Below are positions 22,797 to 33,435 of a stretch of DNA of 64,000 nt, in pieces. The stretch covers positions 53,369,001-53,433,000 of the forward strand of contig NC_084921.1 of the NCBI RefSeq assembly GCF_958298935.1. The letters are read 5' to 3'. How positions within the stretch are numbered: position 1 is the first letter of the stretch; every line of letters begins with the position of its first letter. The notes beneath the pieces were generated by a model that saw only the letters and a program-made list of their open reading frames with translations, did no database searches and had not been told where the DNA came from. This stretch comes from Phragmites australis. Taxonomy: Eukaryota > Streptophyta > Magnoliopsida > Poales > Poaceae. The translations under genes were made by a program, and so were the position numbers.

Positions 22797-24382
22797 CGAC
22801 GACCCACTCGGCTTCCCCGCCACCAATAGAGGTTGACATCCACATCGACGCCGAATCGATGCTCCCTTCCTCGACACTTGCGTCGATCGCTCTGATGGTG
22901 CCTGGACAGAGACGTCCTGGCCTACTTGCCACCACAGTGGTGCGCTACATTAGTAGTGGTGCACCCGCTCCTACGCGAGTCCCACCGGCGACCTGAGAAG
23001 TCACACTGACGCTCTCAGTTAACCTAGGCGTCTCGTCGTGGGTTACCGCCCTTCATCAACGACTGGATCCACCTCAGGCGGCTCTTTTCCTCCACATGGT
23101 ATAGGCCCCATCCTCACCACTCCTGCAGGCAAAGGAACCTCAATGACACCCTCTACTCCGGCTAGTCGTGTCCTCCATCGCTTCAAGACCGCGGTGGCGA
23201 ACCGCCAGCCCGACCTTCGTCGGGATCTTGGACCCCGCCGTCCTCGGGCTTTCGCTTCGGGGCCCACATTGATAGCGACATAGGCGACTCGACCTCCTCC
23301 TCTGACGAGGCAGAGTACACCCCACGCTAAATGGAGAGGCGATGCGACGGCGCGACAACGGAGCAGAGGAGGTGGTGCGGCGGCATGGTGGGCGGAGTCG
23401 GGTGAAACCCTAACCGTCGAGTTGCGCCACCCTTATACGCCACATGTCCTCCCCTCCTCCAGGCCGGCTGAAAGGCCGCGTAGCCCCAGGCCCATGCTGC
23501 GGCCTGCCTCCCTCCCCGCACTCAGCCGCACGGGCTGAAAGGCCACCTAGGCTTCGACCCAGGTTGCTTGGCCCCCATGTGCTAGCACCAGCTACAGAGG
23601 CCATATGCCATTTTGCAAAAAAAAAAAACCCCTGGGTTTCTCACAATTTGCAAGATGATCCTATTACTAGTACTATGTATTAAGTATTTTTCATGTTTAG
23701 ACCCTTGATGTTTACTATAATTACATTTAGTATTGTTTACTGTTATAATTTAACATTTCATACCTTATTTTTCTAGAATATTGTGCACTGTTCAATCTGT
23801 TTGTTTCATGTAATCCCTATAACATGCAATTATGTTTACGACCACTTTCATTTTGCAATTGAGATTCATTTTCTTGCAAGATTATACATTAATTCACCTT
23901 AATTAAGTTTGAGGAGCTCTTACGCCAAAATATGCTCAATTCAAGCATAATTACAATGCAAAATCAAATTAAGTGATTACCTCAATGTAATATTTATGAA
24001 ACACAAGGTAATGAAGATATAGATCTACTGCAAATTTACACATTATCCACCATTACTGTGAGGTCTATATTTTGTCATCTTGACAAAATGACTACCTTCA
24101 AAGTGTTCTTCTAAATATTCTATTTAGCTTAAAACAAGGTAATAGGAACATATGCATCTACTAACAAATATTAGATTATGCCTCCTACTACTATGAGATC
24201 TACACCACATTTTGTGATTATCTTCAATGTGTTAGCTACATAATTTGAGGTCTACACTATGTAATTAGAGTCTCAACTTGATTTTACATATTTTGCATCA
24301 TTATTACAACAATACCATGATGATTTTTAATTTACCAATAGTAAATTAATAAAATCTATGGTTTAAATCCATGTAGGTCAAG

Positions 24383-25200
24383 ATGACCAACAAAGCGTTC
24401 GATATACTTGCATTTGATGGTCACAACTACCTGGCATGGGCAATGAACGTCAAGGTCACAACTACCCGGAATGGTAGCTGCACTCCAACCTCCCTAAGAG
24501 GGAGATCCACCGCTCACAAATCAAGTTAAATATGATGCATTATACATAATAAGGCATCATATCCATCCAAATCTTAAATCTAAGTATCTAATGGAAGAAA
24601 ATTCAAGCATATTGTGGCTAGCTCTCAAAACAAGGTATGAACAACAAAATGCAGTCATTTTGCATGATGCAAGTCATGAATGGACACATCTCTGACTCTA
24701 GGAGTTCAAATCCGTCGAAGATTACAATCATGCTGTTCATAAAATATGTTCCAAGTTGCGTTTTTGCAAAAAGAGCCTACTAAAGTGGAAAATATTCTGA
24801 AAACTTTATCTACTATACTTCTCGCTGATAGAATCTTATAGCAACAATATCGTCTAAGAGAATACCAAGTTTATTCTGACTTGATACATATCTTACTTCA
24901 GGCCGAAAAATACGATAAACTCCTTCTTATGAATCATCATCAATATCCAATAGGCGCTGCTCCTTTACCTGAAATATATTCTAATGTCTAGAATAACAAT
25001 AAGTTCGATGACACTTTCTAGAAGCCAACCGACAAACTTTAAAGGTAAACATAGACACAACAAGAAGCAGAAGCCATGTGCATCGAAAAAGATGATGGCA
25101 TTTCTAAACCCAATTTGACAAATCTAATGTTTGTCGCAAATGTGGCTGCTACAAGCACACTACTAAGAAATGTCAAACCCCGAGACATTTAATTGATCTC
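24383..25200 (+). pseudogene. Copia gag remnant
   Basis: The frame opens with MTNKAFDILAFDGHNYLAWAM, the usual start of this copia gag group, and after a short rearranged stretch continues with YIIRHHIHPNLKSKYLMEE, then FKSVEDYNHAVHKICSKLRF and YRLREYQVYSDLIHILLQAEK. A retroviral-type zinc knuckle, C-x2-C-x4-H-x4-C (CRKCGCYKHTTKKC), lies at about 25134-25175. Stops and frameshifts break the frame. Confidence 0.72.
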
Positions 25201-25589
25201 TCCTTACAATCCGTGGGATGTAATTGACCTGCTCAAGGATAAAGATTTGAAGCACACTTTAATCTTCAAACTGACACCGCCAAGGAGGCTAGTTGTTCAC
25301 AACAAATTATACAAGAACCAAGTAACAACCAGATTCTTCAGCAACCAGAAGATCCGATGAGCACAGAAAATATGATCATCGAATTTGCTTCACATGACAT
25401 GTTTGGAGACCTTATTTAGTCTTCCAATTCCAAAGATACTATGTTATCTACGTCTATTAGTTGTTATAATAGTAAGTTGTCATCATTATGTATTGTATGC
25501 CACAATATTGTATTAGCACTTATGATACTAAATAAAGTTTGTATGTATTATATATATCTGATAAATAATTTCATATTAAATTCTTCAAT

Positions 25590-28500
25590 TCTATATATAG
25601 ATTTCTACGGGAGTTAATCCGATGGAGGAGGAAATGTGCCTTGTGGACAGTTGCACCATAAATTCAACTCTTACTAAGAGACAAGAAAATATTTTGATAA
25701 TCGCTGGACGCGATGCAATGATTGTTAGCTCAAGTCGTACCTTAATTACTCTCCCTATGGGTATGCAGGTTATAGTCGATGATGCTTTATTGTATCATGA
25801 TTCAACTCGTATCTTACTAAGTTATAGAGATATTCATCAGAATGATTTCCATATTGAAACCCATGACGACAACAAAGAGGAATGTCTCCTCTTAATGAAA
25901 AATAACGGATATGGCAAATAAGTACTTGAAAAAATTCCCTCTTTTATCGTCTGGATTGCACTACACATACATTAAACCTATAGCAAATGCTGCGTACAAG
26001 GTAATTTTTCAGAATGTCAATGCATTCCAAACTTGGCATGATTGCCTTGGTCATCCCGACATAGGGATGATGCAAAAAATTATCAGCAATTCCATTGATC
26101 ATGATTCAAGTGATGCTAAATTTCCTTAATCTTCGGATTTTATGTGCACTGCATGTGACATAGGAAAGCTAATTGTAAGGCCATCTTACCTTAAAATTCA
26201 AGCAAAACCACTCAAATTCCTTAAACACATTCAAGGCGATATATGTGGTCTTATCCAACCATCAACTGGACCATTCAGTTATTTCATGGTTCTAATAAAT
26301 GTATCTATACGATGGTCTCACATGTGTATCTTGTCCATACAAAATCATGCATTTGCCAAAATAATAGCTCAAATTATTAAATTACAAGCACATTATCCTG
26401 AACGTCGAATTTAATCAATTCGAATGGATAATGTTGCAGAATTCTTCTCACATGCCTTCAATGACTATTGTATGGCTCTACAAATTCATGTTCAACAATC
26501 TGTCCTATATGTCCATACTCAAAATAGTTTGGCGGAATCCCTTATCAAAAGAATTAAGCTCATTCCACGACCCTTATTACAGAATTGTAACTTACCAACT
26601 TCATGTTGAGGTCATGCAGTTTTACACGCTGCTGACTTAATTCAATTACGACCTACTGCATATTATACTACTTTCCCTCTACAATTAGTACATAAAAATC
26701 TACCAAGTATTTCCCATCTGTGTAAATTCGTTTGCACTATATACGTACCGATCTCACCACTACAACTTACATCTATGGGCCCACACAGGAAATTAGAGAT
26801 CTACGTGGGGTATCAATCTTTGTCGATCATTAAATACGTCGAGCCCATATTCATGGCCTGGTTTGCTAACTGTATATTCAATGAGGACCATTTTCTAGTA
26901 TTAGAGGGAGATTTGAAGTACCAAAAAGAATACCATGAAATCAATTGGAATGTCTAAGGAATTTTCGCCTCAGATCTACGTACTCAAGAATCTGAACTTC
27001 AAGTTCAGAAAATCATCTATTTGTAACACATTGCAAATAACCTGCCAGACACATTTACTAACTATAAAGGTATCACCAAATCTTACAATCCTGCCGAAAA
27101 TATGCCCAAAAGAGTGGAGGTACCAATAAAAATCACTTAACTCCCAGTTCAAAATAAAAGGTGAAGAAGTACGACCACAAAGGAGGATACAACTTCTTGC
27201 AAGCACCAAAGAAAACAGAGGAAGAAACCCTTTGAAACAGTATATGCAAGTCAACCTCAAGTTGATATACACCCAGTGGATGAGCAACATCCATAACCCA
27301 GGTCAATAGCGCACTCAATTAATGATGTTGGGAAATTGGAATACCTCGACTCAATTATTTTGGAAAATCACGAACAATCACCAAGGGTATAAGAGATTTC
27401 CACCAACTATCTAGATTCTAAAGAATCATATGACCGAAAGATTACAATTGTCGAAACATACTTCTCCACTAAAATTGCAAACAACCTCCAAAATGATCTA
27501 GATCCCAAGACCATGACAGAGTGTAAAAAACGCTTGGACTGGACTAAATGAAAGGATGCAATCTAAGCAAAGATAGCTCCACTCACAAAAATAGAGGTAT
27601 TCACAAAAGTAATACCTACACATCCAAATGCCTTCCCCGTGGGATTCAGATGGGTTTTCGTCCGAAAATAGAATGAGAACAACGAGGTGGTGAGATATAA
27701 AGCAAGACTTGTAGCACAAGGGTTCACGTAGAGACCCAACATTGATTTCAATGAAACCTATTCTCCGGTCATGAGTGAACTCATATTTCGATATCTTATC
27801 TCATTAGCAGTACAAAATCATCCATCTATGCAGTTGATGGATGTAGTGACAACATATTTATATGGGTCACTTGATTTGGACATATACATGAAGGTTTCCG
27901 ATGGAATCCAAATTCCAAATCCAAACGCAAATCACAACATATACTGTGTAAAGCTTAATAAGTCACTATATGGCTTAAAGCAGTCGGGATGTGGTACAAT
28001 TGATTTAGTGAGTTCCTTCTGCAAAAAGGCTACTCCAACCATGATGATTGTTCATGCGTGTTCCTCAAGAAATTCTCAATAGGATTTTGTATTATCTTTG
28101 TGTATATTAATGACCTAAATATCATTGGCAATGCACAGGATATTGATGAAGCACGTGATCATCTAAAGACGGAATTCTAGATGAAGGATTTGAGTAAAAC
28201 CAAATTTTACTTGGGTCTATAACCTGAGCACCTTCCCTCGGAAATTATGGTACATCAAGCTGCCTATATCTAGAAAATGTTGGAATATGGATATATCCAT
28301 CTAAAACCCCTATGGTTGTTCGATCTCTAGAGATGGAGAAAGATCCATTTAGACCATAGGAAGATGGAGAAAAGATATTGGGACCCAAAGTTCCATATCT
28401 TAGTGTTATTGGAGCGCTTATGTATCTTGCAAATTGCATCAGGCCTAATATCATATTTGTAGTGAACTTACTAACTAGTCATATCACTGCTCTAACTAAA

Positions 28501-28970
28501 CGTCATTGAACATGAGTCAAGAATATCTTTCGATATCTTCAAGGCACCAAAGATCTTGATCTATTCTTTCAATTTCAAAGAAATCAATATTCAAATATGA
28601 TTGGATACACTGATGCTGGTTACTTATTAGATCCTCACAACATCATATCAGTCAGGCTTCGTGTTCCTATATAGGGACTTTTTATGAAAATGGAAGTCTT
28701 CTAAACAAACTCTAGTGGCTATATCCACCGATTATTCTGAAATAATTGCATTATATAAGACATCACGTGAATGCGTGTGGCTTCGTATAATGATAAAACA
28801 CATACAATAGTCATATTGTATTTGTTCCATTGAATCACCTACTATTATCTATGAAGATAATACTGTTTGTGTTGCTTAGATGCAAATATGTTACATAAAG
28901 AATAATATTACTAAGCATATTACTAAATTATTTTATCATCATGAGTTACAATAAAATAGGGAGATGAACA
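25590..28970 (+). pseudogene. Copia pol remnant (protease, integrase, reverse transcriptase, RNase H)
   Basis: Domains follow in copia order. Protease: CLVDSCTINS near 25635-25665, where the active site is usually DSG/DSC-T. Pre-integrase: TWHDCLGHPDIGMMQKI at about 26030-26080, with the zinc-binding H and C residues partly kept. Integrase core: LKHIQGDICGLI at about 26215-26260 and MDNVAEFFSHAFNDYC at about 26424. Reverse transcriptase: YKARLVAQGFT near 27700, then YSPVMSELIFRYLISLA and MDVVTTYLYGSLD, and KSLYGLKQSG at about 27960-27990. The catalytic YVDD box reads YIND (about 28103). RNase H: AISTDYSEIIALYKTSREC at about 28720-28770. Numerous stops mean no intact polyprotein. Confidence 0.78.
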
Positions 28971-29484
28971 TTTTGTAAATTAAATCTTGTAATAATCTCA
29001 CAGATTTGTTCACAAAGTCCTTACCGACTTCAATATTTCAAAATGTTTATGGCATTGGTATGTGACGAATTCAAGATTTGCAAGAATCAGGGGAGTCCCC
29101 TCTGAATTTAAGCTGTTCATACATTATATTGTACTATTTTCCCTTTATAAGTTTTACTTATAAAATTTCTCATAAAAGATTTTTAATGGGACAATATCTA
29201 AATAAGATCATATGTTATACCTCTTATTTTACCTACCGGAGTTTTTAAAGGTATAAAAGATATATCTATTATTCTCTAAACTCGTTTATTAGTTTTTCCT
29301 TTTACAAGATTTTTTCATATGAATTTGCAAAAAGACAATAATCAATATACGTTGTATCATTTTTTTTATTTTTTATTAGGTTTTAAAAGTGTTTTAATAA
29401 TATATCACTATTCGTCTTTTCATATTTTTCCATAAGATTTTTAAGAAATTCTCAAGATGATATATATATGAACTTATATTGATC

Positions 29485-29493
29485 AAAGGGAGG
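29485..29493 (+). other. Polypurine tract of the copia element
   Basis: AAAGGGAGG directly abuts the right LTR, the expected place and composition for the primer of plus-strand DNA synthesis. Confidence 0.75.
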
Positions 29494-29657
29494 TGTTAGA
29501 ATCCAATATAGTTAACGTGAACTGCTTGCAGTTACTTGTGCCCGTTGATGAACGGTCGTCCATTCGAAATGATTGTCTTCCAAATAGACATTGCTTCATC
29601 TTGTATATATATCTTAATTATCAATAAAAAATTATTCGAATATGTATTTGTCTACCA
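29494..29657 (+). mobile_element. Copia-type LTR, right copy
   Basis: It starts TGTTAGAATCC after the polypurine tract and ends near GTCTACCA, 164 bases. It matches the left LTR at 20704-20871, with scattered differences. A CTTGTATATATATCT box probably contains the TATA element. Confidence 0.78.
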
Positions 29658-29693
29658 TTGCTCTTTGCAATCTCATCGTTCTCACCAATTAAG

Positions 29694-29835
29694 GCCACGT
29701 CCAACAGCTTCTCTTCGCGGGCGAGATTCTTGTCATGAAGGGGTTCTCGTTTCTTCTAGCATTTTAACGGTTTCTTTTTACGGTTTCCTTCACGATAAGA
29801 TTCTCAGGATCATTCTCTTCAGGACGGAATTCTCT
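29694..29835. repeat. MITE-like repeat, shared with about 61550-61825 in opposite orientation
   Basis: The sequence CAACAGCTTCTCTTCGCG followed by GGCGAGATTCTTG resembles, in reverse complement, the right end of the block at 61750-61825 (GATTCTCGTCCGCGAAGGGA and GAGAAGCTGTTAGAGC). Boundaries are uncertain. Confidence 0.4.
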
Positions 29836-30092
29836 CTCCTTTCCCTTTATAATTTCTCTTAAAAGAAAGTTATTGAAGATGAGAAAAAATAAAAAAAAAA
29901 TAAGAACAGGAAAGAGAATTAGGAAGGAAAAGAAATGAAAGGAATACGATGGGGCTGATCTTAGGACACGCGCGCATACGTACCATCTCAACCACCGCCC
30001 AGAACCGTTCATCAGTTTTAACTGTGTTCCCATCTCGACCACCGCGAGCAGCAGCCCAGCCGGCCAACCACCGACCCTGCGGCAGCGGCTGC

Positions 30093-33000
30093 ATGGGGCC
30101 GCCGAGCAGCCGCGCGATGGCGTTGGGCGCAGCCTTCCTGCTGCTCCTCGTCGCGCTCCCCTCCGCCTTCCTCTACCTCACCTCCTCCGCCGCCCCCGCC
30201 GCCTCCCGCAGCGCCCTCCTCAACCTTAAGCCCTTCTCCGCCAAGTGCCCGCCGGCCCCGCCCCTCCGCGTCTTCATGTACGACCTGCCCCCGCGATTCC
30301 ACGTCGCCATGATGAGCGCGGGCGCCGACCCGTCCCCCAATGCGGCGACGGGGTTTTCCGCGTGGCCGCCTTCGACGGGCGGGATCAGGCGGCAACACAG
30401 CGTGGAGTACTGGATGATGGCGTCGCTGCAGGACGGGTTGGGAGCAGAAGGGAGGGAGGCGGTCAGAGTGCGGGATCCAGACGCGGCAGAGGCCTTCTTC
30501 GTGCCCTTCTTCTCCTCGCTCAGCTTCAACGTGCACGGCCGCAACATGACCGATCCCGAGACCGAGGCCGACCGCCTCCTTCAGGTGCCGAAAATCTCAG
30601 ACCATTTTTTTCCTTGTTATATTCTGCTGATAATTCTGCTCCGCCATGTGACCTATGATGATAAGCTCGGCTCAGATCGAAACAGCAGCTCTGTACAAAA
30701 TTCCCTGTGTTGTCTCGTATGTGTGTTTCAGAAAATCGTTTGGCTATTTATTGGACGGAACGAAGCAGCCAAAATTACCCAGTGAAAGCTGTACTAATAG
30801 TAAGACACGCACTAGAACATGCAAAACAATATGATTTTTTTAAAGAGCTATTAAACACAAACAGGGACACCAAAGATAACCCGTAGAGGAAGAAGCTGTC
30901 GGCCTTTGGACAATTCTCTCACTAGTTGGTGTTCTGTTACCATCAATCGTGCTATCAATAAACAGAGGTCTTTCCCCAAATTATGATAGGCCAGACGGAT
31001 GTTTCCTACTTTCCTTTGCTCGATAATATAATGTGGCATTTTTTATGTTACTGCAGTGATGTACTGTTTAACTCACTAAAATGTCTTCACAATTTGAGTT
31101 AGTTCTAGACTGTGAGACTTAGTTACTGCGATTTGTTTCGTATGTGCATTACGGATATGTGATTGGTAGGCCTTGACCATATTCGAAGGATGTTTTGCAG
31201 AACTGAAATCAATATACCATATGAGTTGGTGTATATTACCTATTGTCTGCTATGGTCGCCAATATGTGCTCATTTGGTTAGATCTGTCAGGAGTAATTCT
31301 TAATTGGATATGGTATGATGCTTCCTATATATGTTAAAGGCCAAAGGATGTTTCTTCTTGTGGGCAGCACAGGCCTGAAGATAGCTTCATGTGCACAAGA
31401 TTTGTGCATAACTAGTAAGTAGCAACGCCAGCAGACTCAATAGTTTGGAATAGGCCAGATTGGTTTTATGGAGAGTTCATGAGGATGATAAGACATAACG
31501 GCAGTGGTTACAAGTTCCATGGCGATGTGGCTGATACAGGTGCTACCACTGTTTGAGATTTCTAAGAACGGTGCACTGCACAAGCCGTGGCCCATGGCCC
31601 AGTGGTGGCTCCTTTTGAGGTCTTTGGTATTGAATCTAGTGCTTGAGGCAAAGAACATTTCTATTGCAAGAAGAAACTGGTGCTTTCTTGTCACTTATTT
31701 GTTATTTCACCACGCCATTCTGTAAAGTTTGCTTAGCCAACACAAAATAGATTTTTGTATAAATGCAGAACATTCACTTGTCCAAACTCCAAAGTCTTGC
31801 ATCATGCAAGGTGTGTATGAGAAAAAAAAAAATCAAATAACAAAAATAGTCCGCAACTCTATTGCAAGAAGAAACTGGTGCTTTCTTGTCACTTATTTGT
31901 TATTTCACCATGCCATTCTGTAAAGTTTGCTTAGCCAACACAAAATAGATTTTTGTATAAATGCAGAACATTCACTTGTCCAAACTCCAAAGTCTTGCAT
32001 CATGCAAGGTGTGTATGAAAAAAAAAATCAAATAACAAAAATAGTCCGAAACTCCTCTGATACCTTGTGATTGAGCTGATTAAGGGTGGTGGCCTGCAAG
32101 GCAAGTGAATCACTTGTATGCAGTATTCTGCCTTGTTCATTTTAACGTTATAAGAAAAATAAGTTCATGTAAAATAAGAATATTGTTTTTATCTATCTTG
32201 ATATTATTCCCCTGTTTTTTTTCCGATAATGATATTATTCCCTTGTAGGTTGAACTTATGGACATTCTATGGAAGTCTAAATATTGGCAACGATCCGCGG
32301 GCCGTGACCATGTGATTCCCATGCATCACCCCAACGCTTTCAGATTCCTACGAGATATGGTGAATGCATCTATTCTTATAGTTGCAGACTTTGGAAGATA
32401 CACAAAGGAGTTGGCTTCCTTGAGGAAAGATGTTGTAGCACCATATGTGCATGTTGTGGATTCCTTCCTTGATGATGATCTACCTGATCCATTTGAGGCT
32501 CGTCCTACACTCCTTTTCTTTCGAGGGCGTACAGTCAGGAAAGATGTATGGAATTGATTTATGATAGTAGTAACTACTTCTGCCCCTTCTCCTTGATCCA
32601 TCCTAATTTTCTGATTTAGTTCACTGTTTCCCCCTAGTGGAACTTGTCTTGACATAATAACAACTTAGTTTTAGAGCCTCAAGAATATTACATTTATGGT
32701 ATTCAATTTGTTTTTTCAGGAAGGGAAGATCCGGGCAAAACTCGCGAAAATATTAAAAGGCAAGGATGATGTGCGCTTTGAGAATAGCTTTGCGACGGGC
32801 AGTGGCATTAAAACAGTAATGCATCTTTCTCATTTTTTACCTTTCTTTACTTAGCTATCTAGTCTTAAATGGATTTTCCCGGCACCCTACTAGTGTCTTT
32901 TGAACATACTGTGTCTTTTGTTTATGGTTTTACTATGTCGAGGCAATCTTAAAATCTTTTTTTATTGAGGCTTCTTGATAAGAGAACATGACATTTCAAA

Positions 33001-33435
33001 ATGGTTTCATCCTGACAGTCTACAGAAGGTATGCGGTCATCAAAGTTTTGTCTCCATCCTGCCGGGGACACTCCTTCCTCATGCCGCCTATTTGATGCCA
33101 TTGTCAGTCATTGTGTTCCTGTGATTGTCAGCACTCGGATTGAGCTCCCTTTTGAAGATGAGATTGATTACAGTGAATTCTCGCTTTTCTTCTCAGTTGA
33201 AGAAGCTGTAAAGCCTGATTACTTGCTCAACCAGCTCAGACAGATCCCTAAAAAGAAGTGGATTGAGATGTGGTCGAAGCTAAAACATGTATCTCATCAC
33301 TTTGAATTCCAGTATCCCCCCAGGAAGGGTGATGCCACGAACATGATATGGAGGCAGGTGAGGCACAAACTCCCTGCAGTTAATCTTGCCATTCACAGGA
33401 ATAGGAGACTAAAGATTCCAGATTGGTGGGGATGA
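30093..33435 (+). CDS. GT47 exostosin-family glycosyltransferase, ARAD1-like
   Basis: Four exons, 30093-30584, 32249-32545, 32720-32815 and 33019-33435, are all in phase 0 and give 433 residues. I chose the ATG at 30093 because a signal-anchor follows at once (about residues 9-30: [19 protein letters not shown]), making a type II Golgi protein; the frame is open upstream to 29949, and 30117 is another possible start. The exostosin domain begins with [13 protein letters not shown] and continues with [32 protein letters not shown] (GRDH at 182-185), [28 protein letters not shown] (about 304-323) and [14 protein letters not shown]. The pattern follows ARAD1 and its grass relatives, which act in pectic arabinan or related wall polysaccharide synthesis. 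The actual sugar is not deducible here. Confidence 0.92.
31660..32050 (+). repeat. 198-bp tandem duplication in intron 1 of the GT47 gene
   Basis: A unit starting TCTATTGCAAGAAGAAACTGG occurs at 31660 and 31858 and stays almost identical for its whole length; differences are a C/T, a G/A and a change in an A run. It does not overlap exons. Confidence 0.92.

Larger units (their letters stand above)
20930..23620 (+). other. GC-rich passenger segment of unknown origin, interrupted by a solo LTR
   Basis: Outside the solo LTR at 21271-22796, this segment is much richer in GC than the surrounding retroelement and keeps longish open frames on the plus strand: 21061-21273, then 22802 onward, then 23038-23283 and 23444-23683. 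Compositions rich in Pro, Ser, Thr, Ala and Arg are seen. I recognise no domain. It lies between the left LTR and gag, where copia elements normally have only a short leader, so it may be captured host sequence or another element. Confidence 0.4.
20704..29657 (+). mobile_element. Degraded Ty1/copia retrotransposon with nested insertions
   Basis: Between two related LTRs of about 165 bases lie a GC-rich passenger (about 20930-23620), a solo LTR nested in it, a leader (23620-24382), gag (from 24383), and protease, integrase, reverse transcriptase and RNase H in the copia order. A purine-rich tract, AAAGGGAGG at 29485-29493, sits directly before the right LTR, as second-strand synthesis requires. 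Stops and frame changes occur throughout, so the element is not autonomous. Without the passenger and nested LTR its size would be about 6 kb, normal for copia. Confidence 0.8.
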
